Positions 1 through 9,403 of a DNA stretch of 64,000 nucleotides are shown in pieces. Position 1 is the first letter of the stretch. Every line of letters starts with the position of its first letter. Under the pieces are notes generated by a model, which saw nothing but the letters and a program-made list of their open reading frames with translations, did no database searches and was not told the DNA's origin. Source of the DNA: a virus; IMG/VR virus record IMGVR_UViG_3300031669_000001, positions 250,001-314,000 of that record, one strand, 5' to 3'. The translations under genes and the position numbers were made by a program.

Positions 1-117
1 CAGGTCGGTGTTACCGCCCCAGGACAAGCGCACCTTGAAACGTTCAGTCTTTTTCAGGTTCAGAGACAGTTTAGCTGGTTTGTCGCCGGCTTTGGTGAGG
101 TTCATTGTTAGTGCCAT
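1..117 (-). CDS. TerD-family stress/tellurite protein, N-terminal part only
   Basis: Only the first 39 codons lie in the window; the gene continues beyond base 1. The start ATG at 115-117 follows an AAGGGAAG-type ribosome site. The visible N-terminus (MALTMNLTKAGDKPAKLSLN, later RLSWGG) resembles the beta-sandwich start of TerD/CABP1 proteins, calcium-binding stress proteins usually found with TerC and TelA. Those two are directly upstream on the same strand, which strengthens the call. The calcium-binding residues lie outside the window, so function cannot be confirmed here. Confidence 0.7.
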   Translation of the reverse strand, partial: MALTMNLTKAGDKPAKLSLNLKKTERFKVRLSWGGNTDL

Positions 118-134
118 TTTCTGTACTTCCCTTC

Positions 135-1340
135 TTAGTTTAATTTAACGGTGCTAGTGCGGGCACCAAGAGCCGCGATGTTTTGGCGAGCTTCGCCGAA
201 CACCTTTCTTGCTTCTTCGAACGATGCCTTGTTTGTAGCCTTGGCATCATCGACGATCTTCATCAGCTCAGTAGTATCAGCGACGATCTGCTTGATCTGT
301 TCTGCCTGCATCATGCGATTTTTGCCTGGTGCGGTAGCAGAGTCGGTGACTACTTGCTGCATGAGCTTGCTACGAACTGCAAGCAAATTGTTATCCAAGT
401 CGGCAGACTGTTGAGACAGTTGCTGTACGGAGCGGATCGCCAGAGTGCTGTTCAGAGTGATCAAAGTCATCTTGATGCTGGCAAAGCGTGTGGCGGCTGT
501 CGTGGTCGTTTCTTGCAGGGTGATGATACCTGCATTTTGCAGTTGACTAACAACCAACGCATCGGCTGGAAGTCGAGTCAAGACACCTTCCATGGCCAGC
601 ACTCGGCTTTCCATAGCTTGTAGCTTTTCTTCCCACTCGCGCTTGTCAGAAACGTTCCACGTGCTTGTATCAACAGCTTGGGCTTTTGCAAGTGCAAGCT
701 GTCCTTGATAGGTGGCGCCGACGAACTGTTTGTAGTTTGTGAAATATGTTTCGCGAAGCTTGCCCATTATGATCAGTTCATTTTCGAGGTTGGCCTGTTC
801 AGTTTTGAGTTCAGCTTCCATCTTCGTGATGACGTTCGTCAAGGTGCCGCTCTTGCCAGAGATGAGAACGCGGGTGCTTTCCAGGAAATCATTCTTGAGC
901 TTGGCGAGCTTCTTCTTTGACAAGAAACCAATGAGGCGATCCATGAACGGAAGCTTGTCATCGAGAACTTTTGCAGCTAGTCCTGGAAGATCTTCCTTGG
1001 ACACCTGCTCGTTGAAGGTGCTAACGAGGTTGAACAGGCGCGGCGCATCCGCGTGATTGATTCGATCCAGGAAACCATTGAGCGCGTTGTTCAAGCCTTG
1101 GTCGACGTCAGAGTGAAAGAGGGCGATGTCACGCATGCTCAACAATTTGATGTCGGGCACTTGCGTTTCAATCGTTGCACGATCTTCTGGGCTCAGCAAC
1201 TGAGCAACAGATATTTGACTCGCAGATACCGCCACCGCCTGGGTTCCAGTCTGAACGGCTGGAACCGGTGCAACTGATGCTGGCGCGAAGAAATCTGTCT
1301 TGACCACTGTGGGCGTGATTGTTTGTGTTTGGTCGTCCAT
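135..1340 (-). CDS. TelA/KlaA-like toxic anion resistance protein
   Basis: A 401-residue protein when started at the ATG at 1338-1340, which has an AAGGGAA ribosome site; an upstream in-frame ATG at 1421 has none. The central part is rich in charged helices (for example LPFMDRLIGFLSKKKLAKLK) and matches the TelA family of cytoplasmic helical proteins in tellurite/stress clusters. The biochemical role of TelA is not established. It sits between a TerC-like membrane protein and a TerD-like protein, all co-oriented and nearly touching, so they probably share one transcript from the promoter at 2431-2459. Confidence 0.75.
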   Translation of the reverse strand: MDDQTQTITPTVVKTDFFAPASVAPVPAVQTGTQAVAVSASQISVAQLLSPEDRATIETQVPDIKLLSMRDIALFHSDVDQGLNNALNGFLDRINHADAPRLFNLVSTFNEQVSKEDLPGLAAKVLDDKLPFMDRLIGFLSKKKLAKLKNDFLESTRVLISGKSGTLTNVITKMEAELKTEQANLENELIIMGKLRETYFTNYKQFVGATYQGQLALAKAQAVDTSTWNVSDKREWEEKLQAMESRVLAMEGVLTRLPADALVVSQLQNAGIITLQETTTTAATRFASIKMTLITLNSTLAIRSVQQLSQQSADLDNNLLAVRSKLMQQVVTDSATAPGKNRMMQAEQIKQIVADTTELMKIVDDAKATNKASFEEARKVFGEARQNIAALGARTSTVKLN

Positions 1341-1341
1341 G

Positions 1342-2355
1342 TTATTTCCCTTCAAGTACGATTGCGTTACGGTTTGAGATGATTGAGCTGATGAGAGCCA
1401 GAATGATGAAGCCTGCACCAATCAAACCTGTAACCAGCTCGGGAATTTCATACATCGTTCCTACAAACATGATGATCGCGAGGGTGCCGATGGCGTAGAA
1501 AGCGCCGTGTTCCAAGTATTTGAACTCACTCAGCGTGCCTTTGTCGACGAGCATCAGCGTCAACGATCGAACGAACATAGCACCGATGCCGAGGCCGAGA
1601 GCGATGATGAAGATGTTGTTGGTGATAGCAAAGGAGCCGATGACACCGTCAAATGAGAAGCTTGCATCCAAGACTTCCAAGTAGATGAACGCTCCAAGAC
1701 CAGCTTTAGCGAGTCCTACGACCGCGTCATCTGCTTCCAGGAATTCACCGAGCCATTCGACCAGAACGAAACCAGCTACACCCATCATACCAGCAGCTAA
1801 GAAGCCATTGACTTCCGCGACAGGTAGAAACTTGGAGACGATGAAGACTGTAACCAACGTGACCGCGATCTCGGTGGCTTCCAGGCGAGGCATCCAACTT
1901 TCAACGAAGCTAATCCAGTGAACATCTTTTTCAGAGTCAAAGAAGAACTTCAACGCAACCATCATCAGGAACGCGCCGCCGAAGCCAGCTATCAGAACGT
2001 GAGCGCCGGTAAGAGTTGAAGCATACAGTGCAGGATGATAAATTGCCATGTCCAGAGCGGCCAGTGGGCTAACAGAAGAAACTACAGATACGATCAGAAG
2101 AGGGAAGATAACGCGCATACCAAAGACGGCGATAACCATACCCCATGTAATGAAACGTTTGCGCCAGATGGGATCCATCGTGTTGAGTTGCTTGGCGTTG
2201 ACGACGGCATTGTCGAAGGAGAGAGAAACTTCCAGGATACCCAGAATGCCGACGATAATGGCAGCTTGGATGCCTCCGAGGAAGAGCGCAGCTGTGGCGA
2301 GAGCCACCACCGTAAAGGCCATAGAGCCTTTGAAGTAGTTCAGAAAGTTATTCAC
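1342..2355 (-). CDS. TerC-like integral membrane protein (DUF475 type)
   Basis: A 337-residue polytopic membrane protein. Successive hydrophobic segments and the motif LEVSLSFDNAVVNA near residues 41-54, followed later by LDASFSFDGVIGSFA, are typical of the TerC/DUF475 family, whose paired acidic residues in membrane helices suggest metal-ion transport. The start is a GTG (AAAGGAAAATCT GTG). It is first in the tellurite/stress operon, 75 bases from the extended -10 promoter, and its stop lies next to the telA-like start. Such clusters occur in some large phages; their benefit to the phage is unknown. Confidence 0.8.
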   Translation of the reverse strand: MNNFLNYFKGSMAFTVVALATAALFLGGIQAAIIVGILGILEVSLSFDNAVVNAKQLNTMDPIWRKRFITWGMVIAVFGMRVIFPLLIVSVVSSVSPLAALDMAIYHPALYASTLTGAHVLIAGFGGAFLMMVALKFFFDSEKDVHWISFVESWMPRLEATEIAVTLVTVFIVSKFLPVAEVNGFLAAGMMGVAGFVLVEWLGEFLEADDAVVGLAKAGLGAFIYLEVLDASFSFDGVIGSFAITNNIFIIALGLGIGAMFVRSLTLMLVDKGTLSEFKYLEHGAFYAIGTLAIIMFVGTMYEIPELVTGLIGAGFIILALISSIISNRNAIVLEGK

Positions 2356-2430
2356 AGATTTTCCTTTGTTGTTGACGCTACCCTTTAGAGAGGTGGGTAG
2401 TATATCCTCTTTGCTTTAACTGTAGAATGA

Positions 2431-2459
2431 ATTATAACTTAGACTACAGGGAAAGTAAA
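2431..2459 (-). promoter_or_regulatory. Promoter for the tellurite/stress operon
   Basis: On the minus strand TTTACT (2454-2459) and TATAAT (2431-2436) are 17 bases apart. The -35 box is followed by TTCC, as at most promoters of this family in the window. The transcript would carry a short stem CTACCC/GGGTAG in its leader before the terC-like gene. Confidence 0.7.
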
Positions 2460-2496
2460 CAACTTTGTGAATAAATATGGAAGACTGGAGAACAAC

Positions 2497-2694
2497 ATGA
2501 AATTCAAAAACTTTGTAACAGAATCAAATGACGGCGTGGACGTAGTGAAGGTAACGGTACCTCTTTTGATCCGTTTACTTGAGTGGGCGCGTGAAGAAGC
2601 TAAGAACGACATCCAAATTCACGAACTTACTGAAAAGATCGTGAAGAAGAACGGCGTTCTTAACTCAGATGATTATGACTCTTTGATGTCTTGA
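2497..2694 (+). CDS. Small protein with a T4 capsid-targeting-like N-terminus
   Basis: A 65-residue protein of unknown function. The start is the ATG at 2497, placed 6 bases after GGAGA; an ATG at 2467 lacks a ribosome site. It begins MKFKNFVTESND, reminiscent of the capsid-targeting sequence of T4 internal proteins (MKTYQEFIAEA). An AATAAATA box at 2469-2476 could be a weak late promoter. The 3' end overlaps the convergent endolysin gene by 22 bases. Packaging into the head is only an inference. Confidence 0.65.
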   Translation: MKFKNFVTESNDGVDVVKVTVPLLIRLLEWAREEAKNDIQIHELTEKIVKKNGVLNSDDYDSLMS

Positions 2695-3191
2695 GAACCG
2701 ATACGAAGATTGTTAGCAGCTCTACCAGTCCAACCAGCCCCAAATGTAGACCAAACTGAGAGGTGACGCCAAAAGTCTAGACGCTCAGCTGTAAGAAGCA
2801 TGATTACTTGAGCTGGTTTAAAGCTCTTGATAGTTGCAACCGTAACAGGACCCACATTACCGTCGGGTGCAACACCAACAGCAGTTTGAAGATGTCTTAA
2901 AGCGGTTTGAATTCCGCTATTAACAGCAAAGTCAAAAACTTGGAATGAGATAGCTGGATCATATTGATCCATCTTACCTGCATCCCAGAAGAAAGCTTTG
3001 TAAATGACGCTCGCTTGATCACGAGTCATGTCGGCGATCGTTGTATCTGTTGGTAAAAGATTAGCACCGATAGCTTGGTGTAGAACTGGCCATGTGATAC
3101 CCCAGTTTGTTTCTCCACCAGGATCTGCTGGATTGTTTACGTAACCGCCTTCGTTGCCTATGATTCTATTGAATGCTGTTGGGTAGTCCAT
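2673..3191 (-). CDS. Endolysin, GH108-type lysozyme with peptidoglycan-binding domain
   Basis: A 172-residue lysozyme. The N-terminal domain begins MDYPTAFNRIIGNEGGYVNN, the glycosyl hydrolase 108 signature with catalytic Glu14, and NWGIT follows. The second half (VGVAPDGNVGPVTVATIK and onward) is the PG_binding_3 region. It would cut peptidoglycan glycan strands at lysis. The ATG at 3191 is preferred because AAAGGAAAATA precedes it; an in-frame ATG at 3230 has no ribosome site. No signal peptide is seen, so a holin, not identified here, would be needed. Confidence 0.9.
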   Translation of the reverse strand: MDYPTAFNRIIGNEGGYVNNPADPGGETNWGITWPVLHQAIGANLLPTDTTIADMTRDQASVIYKAFFWDAGKMDQYDPAISFQVFDFAVNSGIQTALRHLQTAVGVAPDGNVGPVTVATIKSFKPAQVIMLLTAERLDFWRHLSVWSTFGAGWTGRAANNLRIGSQDIKES

Positions 3192-3263
3192 TATTTTCCT
3201 TTGTGTTAAAAATTCTTTCCACGATTGCATCTATGGAATAGTCAAACGTTGTGATCTCTACAT

Positions 3264-3634
3264 CTACGTTAGATGGACGCTCGAACATTTTGTTAGTGTC
3301 ATCAAATCTTCCAGCGTTGTAAGGGATCCGACTTGAATAGGGCTAAACTGGGAAACAGTCGAATTTATACCTAGTTGCCCATCAACATTCAATCCCCAAC
3401 TCCAAAGAGTTCCATCAGTTTTTAATGCTAATGAATTTGTATAAGCAGCAATTGCTGACCAAGTGATTCCTGATCCTACTTGAGTAGGACTGCTTATATG
3501 AGGCCAGCCAACAGGACCAAGATTTAATCCTAGGTCACCATCTAAGTTATACTCCAAGACCATAGACCACCTACAACAGGACCTAGGCTAGGTTTTACTG
3601 CACTTCCAATCCCTATAAAAAATGAACTAAACAT
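3264..3634 (-). pseudogene. RCC1-repeat protein gene with a frameshift
   Basis: Two reading frames together form an RCC1-like repeat protein. Frame A starts at the ATG at 3632-3634 ([20 protein letters not shown], ending GGLWSW) and stops a few codons later. Frame B continues with YNLDGDLGLN and then LKTDGTLWSWGLNVDGQLGI, a canonical RCC1 blade. Only two bases lie between the TGG of LWSW and the TAT of YNL where three are expected, so one base appears lost near 3555. The start overlaps the stop of the upstream collagen-like gene as TAATG. RCC1-like propellers occur in phage fibres. A sequencing error is the alternative to a true pseudogene. Confidence 0.65.
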
Positions 3635-6360
3635 TATGCCACTCCATGTTTGCTTAATCCAAACCATACATGTGTAGAATCTACAACATAGAATGTAAGT
3701 AAGTTAACTGCACTGGCAGTGGTAGACACCGTAGGTATTGTTCCATCATTAGAAATCCAATTGGTGTCAAAGGTTAAGGTCGAAGGTGTTGCATTTTGTG
3801 TGATAGCAATTTGTCCACTTGTCCCAGCTACTGCATTTGTTGGGTTGCTCAATACCTGTGAAGTTGTAGCTTGCAGAGCCAATGAGAAGTTATTCGTTAA
3901 ACTTAAATTCACGGCAACCGCATTTGCTGCAACTGAAAGAGCTGTCACGGCAAACGATTGTGTAGCGGTGAAAGTTTCCACATTTGCGAGATATGCCACA
4001 CCAGCAGGTACTACACCTGTTGGACCTGTTGGGCCTTCAAGACCTGTAGGACCTGTAGGACCTTCTATACCAGCCGGACCTGTAGCTCCATCTGCACCAG
4101 TTGGACCAGTGAGTGAAGGACCGGTAGGACCGTCTAAACCTGTAGGACCGGTAGGACCGTCTAAACCTGTAGGACCGGTAGGACCGTCTAAACCTGTAGG
4201 ACCGGTAGGACCGTCTAAACCTGTAGGACCGGTAGGACCGTCTAAACCAGTAGGACCACCAGCTGGGCCTGTAGCTCCAGTAGGACCAGTTACGAATGAG
4301 TCGGCACCTGTAGGACCTGTAGCACCTTCAAGACCTGTAGGACCAGTTACGAATGAATCTGCACCCGTAGCACCAGTTGGACCAGTGAGTGAAGGACCGG
4401 TAGGACCGTCTAAACCTGTAGGACCGGTAGGACCGTCTAAACCTGTAGGACCACCAGCTGGGCCTGTAGCTCCAGTAGGACCAGTTACGAATGAGTCGGC
4501 ACCTGTAGGACCTGTAGCACCTTCAAGACCTGTAGGACCAGTTACGAATGAATCTGCACCCGTAGCACCAATAGGACCTGTAGGACCTGTAGCACCTTCA
4601 AGACCAGTAGGACCAGTTACGAATGAGTCGGCACCTGTAGGACCTGTAGCACCTTCAAGACCTGTAGGACCAGTTACGAATGAATCTGCACCCGTAGCAC
4701 CAATAGGACCTGTAGGACCTGTAGCACCTTCAAGACCTGTAGGACCAGTTACAAATGAGTCGGCACCAGTTGCACCAGTTGCACCTATAGCTCCAGTAGG
4801 ACCAGTTACGAATGAGTCTGCACCTGTAGGACCTGTTGGACCGTCTAAACCTGTAGGACCTGTAGCACCTTCAAGACCTGTTGGGCCTGTAGGACCACCA
4901 GCTGGACCTGTTGGGCCTTCAAGACCTGTAGGACCTGTAGGGCCACCAAACGCACCTGTAGGACCAACTTCGCCCGTAGGACCCGTAGCACCTTCTAGAC
5001 CAGTAGCTCCAGTAGCTCCAGTAGCGCCAGTGTTACCTAAATTACCTTGAGGACCTGTAGGGCCGGTTACGAATGAGTCTGCACCAGTAGGACCGGTAGG
5101 ACCGCCGAATGGACCTTGAGGACCTGTAGGACCTATCGCGCCAGTAGCGCTGTTAGCACGGATAGTTCCATAAGAAGATGCGCTCCAACCTGTAAAGACA
5201 GATTCTGTGTTCAGATAGATTGTAGTTGGAACAGCCAGAACATATCTCTTTGTTGTCAGAGGAACTTCATAGATTGTAGTGAACGTTGTATTAGTAAAGT
5301 CTTGTGCGTTAGTTTGAAAGTTAAATCCATTGCCTGTACCAATCACCGCGCTTGTAGAATTTGAAGCTCCAGAGAGCGTAGTTACAGATGCACCAGCTGA
5401 AATTGGAGATTCATTTGCAGTACCTGTACCTGTACCGGGACCTGTAGCAACGAAAGTTGTTCCAGATAAACTATCTGTTGCGCCTATCAAAGTAAAATCT
5501 GTATTGCCTGGACTTGCAATTGTGTAAGAATATCCAGTTACAAAAGAACCAGCTGTTACTATTGGAGCAACAAATTGGTAACCTACGAAACCTGAAATAT
5601 CCCACGAACCCGCTGATAGTGAGATGCTTGTAATGTTCGCAGTTAAACCTGATGTCAATGTAACAGGAACAGATATGACAGATTCTACGTAGATACCATC
5701 ACCTGTTGCGCCTGTAGGACCAGTAATTGACAATCCATCTGCACCAGTAGGACCTGTAGGTCCTTCGAGACCCGTAGGACCTGTTACAAAAGAGTCAGCA
5801 CCAGTAGGACCAGTAATAGCTAGACCATCAGGACCTGTAGGACCTGTTACAAAAGAGTCAGCACCAGTAGGACCAGTAGGACCACCAAATGCACCTGTAG
5901 GACCAACATCTCCTGTAGGACCTGTAATCGAAGGACCAGTAGGACCAGTAACTGAAGGACCTGTAGGACCACCAGGTCCTACAAAACCAGATTTGATAGA
6001 ACCATCAAGCTGCATAACTGAGAAGCCGTCTGTGTCAATGTAAGCTAGAGTTTCACTAGATTGAAGAGTTATCTTGCAAAGAACGTATGTGATAGCGTTA
6101 TCGTTGACTTGTAAAGTCACTACGATCGGTGCCGTATCCGCGTTGTAGATAGTGAGAGCTTTTAACTGTCTTTGAGTAGCTGCTGCAGGTGCAGTTACCA
6201 TTGGTTGAGCTATTGTAGAGCCGATGTTTCCATCAGAGCTCAGTGGAGTAAATGTTGTGCTTGTGATGTCAACGTAGCTAGCTGTCCAAGGTATGGAAGC
6301 TCCTGGAAGAGATCCTAAGAAGATCTCAAGAGATTTAGTAGTTGTATCAAAAATGATCAT
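3634..6360 (-). CDS. Collagen-like tail fibre protein (908 aa)
   Basis: Residues 1-115 form a unique non-repetitive head ([20 protein letters not shown] and onward), followed by collagen Gly-X-Y tracts built from GPTG, GATG and the recurrent module [11 protein letters not shown] globular insertion at about 225-400 interrupts the tracts, which resume to about residue 790. The last ~115 residues are a non-repetitive tip. This resembles trimeric fibres whose shaft folds as a collagen triple helix. The stop overlaps the RCC1-like start, and the gene follows another collagen-like gene by one base, so they are co-transcribed. Receptor binding by the tip is inferred. Confidence 0.85.
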   Translation of the reverse strand: MIIFDTTTKSLEIFLGSLPGASIPWTASYVDITSTTFTPLSSDGNIGSTIAQPMVTAPAAATQRQLKALTIYNADTAPIVVTLQVNDNAITYVLCKITLQSSETLAYIDTDGFSVMQLDGSIKSGFVGPGGPTGPSVTGPTGPSITGPTGDVGPTGAFGGPTGPTGADSFVTGPTGPDGLAITGPTGADSFVTGPTGLEGPTGPTGADGLSITGPTGATGDGIYVESVISVPVTLTSGLTANITSISLSAGSWDISGFVGYQFVAPIVTAGSFVTGYSYTIASPGNTDFTLIGATDSLSGTTFVATGPGTGTGTANESPISAGASVTTLSGASNSTSAVIGTGNGFNFQTNAQDFTNTTFTTIYEVPLTTKRYVLAVPTTIYLNTESVFTGWSASSYGTIRANSATGAIGPTGPQGPFGGPTGPTGADSFVTGPTGPQGNLGNTGATGATGATGLEGATGPTGEVGPTGAFGGPTGPTGLEGPTGPAGGPTGPTGLEGATGPTGLDGPTGPTGADSFVTGPTGAIGATGATGADSFVTGPTGLEGATGPTGPIGATGADSFVTGPTGLEGATGPTGADSFVTGPTGLEGATGPTGPIGATGADSFVTGPTGLEGATGPTGADSFVTGPTGATGPAGGPTGLDGPTGPTGLDGPTGPSLTGPTGATGADSFVTGPTGLEGATGPTGADSFVTGPTGATGPAGGPTGLDGPTGPTGLDGPTGPTGLDGPTGPTGLDGPTGPTGLDGPTGPSLTGPTGADGATGPAGIEGPTGPTGLEGPTGPTGVVPAGVAYLANVETFTATQSFAVTALSVAANAVAVNLSLTNNFSLALQATTSQVLSNPTNAVAGTSGQIAITQNATPSTLTFDTNWISNDGTIPTVSTTASAVNLLTFYVVDSTHVWFGLSKHGVA
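4118..4252 (-). repeat. Five near-perfect 27-bp direct repeats in the collagen shaft
   Basis: A 27-base unit encoding nine residues (GPTGLDGPT register) is repeated about five times with almost no change. Exact DNA repetition, unlike the codon-varied repeats elsewhere in the gene, suggests recent tandem duplication and possible length variation of the fibre shaft. Confidence 0.75.
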
Positions 6361-6361
6361 A

Positions 6362-7729
6362 TTAGACTCTCAGTGAAATAAGTGTTAGTACTTGTTGTTG
6401 ATTTGCAGATGACGGTCCTGTAGGTCCTGTTATTGATGGTCCTGCAGGACCTGTAGAACCTGCTGGACCAGTTGGTCCTTCTACATTCGAAGCTGCTCCA
6501 GTAGGTCCCGTTATCGATGGTCCTGTAGCGCCTGTAGGTCCAACTGAACCAACAGGACCGGCGCTTCCAGGTAATCCAGCAACACCTTGAGGACCTGTTG
6601 CGCCTTTTACACCGGCGGGTCCGATAGCGCCAGGCGCACCAACAGGTCCTGTAGGTCCCGCTACACCAGCTCCTGTAGGTCCTGTAATTGATATGCCAGC
6701 GGGACCTGTTGCACCAACCTGTCCAATGGCACCAGCGGGACCTGTAGGACCGTCAACGCTTCTACCGACAGAGTAAGATGCATTCGTTGTCAGTAATACA
6801 GTCTGAGCGCTTAAAATTATAGCAACTTGCTGAGATATTAAGTTAGACGCTAAAGGTGCAGTTTGTGTTAACTCGCCTATAGATCTTGGAGAAGTATCTG
6901 CGTATAAAACTTTACCTTGAGTTAAATCCCAATTCCAATTAGAATTGTAAACTACGCCACCTGTTATTATCTTTGCTGCCTGACCATACGTTAAATTTAC
7001 ATCTACGATACCGATGATAGGGTGTATTAAATCTGCGCCATCTGCTACGCTGATAGTACCTTCACTTTTAACTGAAACACAGTAGAAAGCTGGTATAGAT
7101 TCAGCGGCTATAGACTGAATTTCTAGATCAACAGGAACAGAGTAATTACCTTGATCAACAGCAACAGGTGACGCTGTCGTTAGGAAGTTTCCATTGATCG
7201 TTTTGATTCCCGATCCATCGCTGCCTCGTAGGATGTAACCAGCTGCAACATCATTAGTTGTATCTGGTCCAAGTCCAACTTGAGTTCCCAAAGGTTCAAA
7301 TGTAAAGCTCGATCCACCATTGAAGGAACCTGCAAAGACTCTACACTTTTCTACCCACTGACTTCCACTCCACACCTTCATAATGAATGTGTTTAGATCA
7401 TACCAATGTTGATCTACTGCCGGCGCTGTTGGAGTCACGCTCGATGTTATAGGATCATAAATCGTGTAACTTCTAGTGATGAGACCTGTCGCTAAGTCGA
7501 TATCCCAATAGAGATAGAATGGAGCAGAACCACTGAATGGACCCCAAGCATTTGCAACCGAAGAAACTTCATTGATCAGGTAATTTGCCTGACCGTACGT
7601 AACCGTTACGATGACAGGCGTCGTCGGCGTAGCTAAGATTTGAACGTACGTGCCATTATAGTCAAGGAAAGATGGACTTCCATTAACTATCGGTGCTGTA
7701 ACTATACCTTGCCTGAAATTTAATTTCAT
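6362..7729 (-). CDS. Fibre protein with globular head and collagen-like tail (455 aa)
   Basis: Residues 1-325 are a non-repetitive domain starting [20 protein letters not shown]. From about 326 ([12 protein letters not shown]) to about 440 runs a collagen-like Gly-X-Y stretch with GPTG and GPAG units, ending in a short tail [12 protein letters not shown]. The order, globular part first and collagen last, complements the following gene. It probably forms a fibre or baseplate-attached trimer. A late-promoter-like CATAAATA lies 26 bases upstream, and a ribosome site AGGATAAAC precedes the ATG. Confidence 0.8.
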   Translation of the reverse strand: MKLNFRQGIVTAPIVNGSPSFLDYNGTYVQILATPTTPVIVTVTYGQANYLINEVSSVANAWGPFSGSAPFYLYWDIDLATGLITRSYTIYDPITSSVTPTAPAVDQHWYDLNTFIMKVWSGSQWVEKCRVFAGSFNGGSSFTFEPLGTQVGLGPDTTNDVAAGYILRGSDGSGIKTINGNFLTTASPVAVDQGNYSVPVDLEIQSIAAESIPAFYCVSVKSEGTISVADGADLIHPIIGIVDVNLTYGQAAKIITGGVVYNSNWNWDLTQGKVLYADTSPRSIGELTQTAPLASNLISQQVAIILSAQTVLLTTNASYSVGRSVDGPTGPAGAIGQVGATGPAGISITGPTGAGVAGPTGPVGAPGAIGPAGVKGATGPQGVAGLPGSAGPVGSVGPTGATGPSITGPTGAASNVEGPTGPAGSTGPAGPSITGPTGPSSANQQQVLTLISLRV

Positions 7730-7754
7730 GTTTATCCTAATTACTTGTTAGGAG

Positions 7755-7762
7755 TATTTATG
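7755..7762 (-). promoter_or_regulatory. Late-promoter-like box CATAAATA
   Basis: The minus strand reads CATAAATACTCC, close to the T4 late consensus TATAAATA followed by CTATT. It lies 26 bases before the collagen-like fibre gene ending at 6362, the expected distance for a late transcript with a short leader. Confidence 0.55.
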
Positions 7763-7799
7763 ATTTTCAACAAAATGGTTGCATTACTGGTCAGTAAGT

Positions 7800-8414
7800 T
7801 TACTTCAAAGCCAAGAATTGAGCGAGAGTAAGTCCAGGAGTAGTCGTCAAGCTTCTAGCAGCTGCAGCCCAAACGGCGTCAGGAACGGTGCTTAGATCGC
7901 CTGTAACAACATTTTGGTTCTGCACGACGGTGTTGATAACAGAGCTTACCTGCGCAGCATAAACAGGATTTAGATTTGCATCGTAGTATGCAGTCGTATA
8001 ATTGTCTGAGAACAACACCCCAGATATCGCAACCTTCGTTATATCTACAACCAACTTCCAACCATTTATGAGGAAGTAAACGTCGCCTGTAAATCCACCT
8101 GGGATAGGATCTAGACCATTGTACCGTATTGCATATAGATATTCAGTGTTAGGTGACAACGTTAACCATTTTACCCACGCAGAATAGACATCGGTTCTAA
8201 TGTTTAAGGCAGTAACGCCAGGGTTTACAGTGATGAGCTTATTGGGACCATCAAATGTGACCTTTTCGTATAGTTGCCAATCTGTCATTCTAGCTAAGAC
8301 AACTCCACCGTCAATTGAATTTATCGCGAATACAACCGATGGATCTATGGGACACGCATCGCCAACGATCACCGCGCTGTACAGATCTTTAGGGAAGTTG
8401 AAAATTTGCGTCAT
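7800..8414 (-). CDS. Putative tail/baseplate structural protein
   Basis: A 204-residue protein of unrecognised family. It is rich in beta-prone stretches (DVYFLINGWKLVVDITKVAI) and ends in an alanine-rich helix (VPDAVWAAAARSLT), a pattern often seen in small baseplate or fibre-attachment proteins. A GATAAATA late box sits 32 bases upstream, and fibre genes lie directly downstream. A structural role rests on position and promoter class; no catalytic motif is seen. Confidence 0.6.
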   Translation of the reverse strand: MTQIFNFPKDLYSAVIVGDACPIDPSVVFAINSIDGGVVLARMTDWQLYEKVTFDGPNKLITVNPGVTALNIRTDVYSAWVKWLTLSPNTEYLYAIRYNGLDPIPGGFTGDVYFLINGWKLVVDITKVAISGVLFSDNYTTAYYDANLNPVYAAQVSSVINTVVQNQNVVTGDLSTVPDAVWAAAARSLTTTPGLTLAQFLALK

Positions 8415-8445
8415 AAAATACCAGAATAGTTTACTACATTCTGTG

Positions 8446-8453
8446 TATTTATC
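8446..8453 (-). promoter_or_regulatory. Late-promoter-like box GATAAATA
   Basis: The minus strand reads GATAAATACACAG, 32 bases upstream of the structural gene that starts at 8414. Only the first base differs from the T4 late consensus TATAAATA. Confidence 0.5.
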
Positions 8454-8454
8454 G

Positions 8455-9150
8455 TTAATCTGACTTTAACCCATAACGGAGAAGATCTGCTTTGGAAACT
8501 GTGCGCTTCCAGATAATGTTGGTAACTGTTGGACGATGCCGATCAGCGATGATCTCGACTTTAACGTGAAACCAAACATTATCAATCTTCTCGAACTTGA
8601 GACCATCAACTTCACGGCGTGTTGAGGCAAGCTTTTCCTTATGCTCGATCGCCCATCTTTTATTGCGAGCACGGTAAGATTCAGAGTTTTTGGATTTGCA
8701 GAGGATGCCAGAGATTGGATGAACGAAAAGATCACCATTGTTGATGGTAGATCCGCCGTTATAAGCGTCGCAGTAGCAGATGTAACCTGCATCGCTGATG
8801 TAGGTGTGGATCTCTACTTTATCGAGGAAGATAGATTTGAGATCGAGAGCTTTTGCTGCTGAGGTTTTGCAGATGGAAACTATCTCGGAATAGACTTCAT
8901 CCCAAGGTTTACCAACGCGAGATTCGATGAAACGTTTAGCTGTTTTATAGGCAAAGCGGTGTGATTTACCTTCCCAACCAACTTCTTTGGAACGGATAGG
9001 ATTGATACGACCAGAAAATTGATCGTCAACGTTGAGATCTTCATCGAGCTTGAAGTGCTTAGCACGGCGATAATCGTTAGAAAGGGTACGATAATACCCT
9101 ACACCAGCCCGAGCGGGCTCAGTGATAATTTTGGACATGTCATGACGCAT
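8455..9150 (-). CDS. Hypothetical protein (231 aa)
   Basis: A basic soluble protein of unknown family. The ATG at 9150 is well supported by AAAGGAG seven bases upstream. It has no signal peptide, membrane segment or catalytic motif that I recognise; a tyrosine/cysteine-rich stretch (YISDAGYICYCDAYNGGSTI) is mid-protein. The promoter at 9230-9258 drives it. The leader contains a tiny ORF, ATG ACG ATT TAA, behind its own AAAGGAAA, which could act as a translational attenuator. Confidence 0.75.
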   Translation of the reverse strand: MRHDMSKIITEPARAGVGYYRTLSNDYRRAKHFKLDEDLNVDDQFSGRINPIRSKEVGWEGKSHRFAYKTAKRFIESRVGKPWDEVYSEIVSICKTSAAKALDLKSIFLDKVEIHTYISDAGYICYCDAYNGGSTINNGDLFVHPISGILCKSKNSESYRARNKRWAIEHKEKLASTRREVDGLKFEKIDNVWFHVKVEIIADRHRPTVTNIIWKRTVSKADLLRYGLKSD

Positions 9151-9229
9151 GATGTTTCTCCTTTAGGTTTAAATCGTCATGGCATTTCCTTTCTTAGTGT
9201 AGTTGAATGATTTATATTTAGAGATGAGC

Positions 9230-9258
9230 ATTATAACTTAGAATTTGTAGAATGTACA
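9230..9258 (-). promoter_or_regulatory. Promoter for the 231-aa hypothetical gene
   Basis: On the minus strand TGTACA (9253-9258) and TATAAT (9230-9235) are 17 bases apart. The -35 box lies in the first copy of the 72-bp direct repeat, so the repeat carries part of this promoter. Confidence 0.65.
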
Positions 9259-9390
9259 CATTTATTGACATTATGGAAATTAAAGAAGAAGCATTTACAC
9301 CGTTATTGACATCTTGATGTAGAATGTACACATTTATTGACATTATGGAAATTAAAGAAGAAGCATTTACACCGTTATTGACATCTTGAT
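9247..9390. repeat. Two perfect tandem copies of a 72-bp intergenic unit
   Basis: Copies at 9247-9318 and 9319-9390 are identical and abut. Each holds TTGACA twice on the plus strand and one TGTACA -35-like box on the minus strand. No start codon with a ribosome site lies inside. Together with the minus-strand promoter and the terminator at 9404, this accounts for the gene-free stretch 9151-9527. The duplication may add binding sites for a regulator; that is inference. Confidence 0.85.
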
Positions 9391-9403
9391 TGATAACCTA
9401 CTC

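Noticed and set aside
151-1277. Several plus-strand ORFs opposite the telA-like gene
   Set aside because: They lie inside a well-supported minus-strand gene and lack ribosome sites and domain content.
3230-3230. Upstream ATG (MQSWKEFLTQ...) as the endolysin start
   Set aside because: No ribosome site; the ATG at 3191 has AAGGAAAATA and matches the family N-terminus.
3719-5050. A long plus-strand ORF rich in GPV repeats opposite the collagen-like gene
   Set aside because: It is the antisense image of the Gly-X-Y codon pattern; no ribosome site or promoter, and the minus frame has clear domains.
9247-9390. CRISPR-like reading of the repeats
   Set aside because: Only two copies, no spacers, direct tandem duplication.
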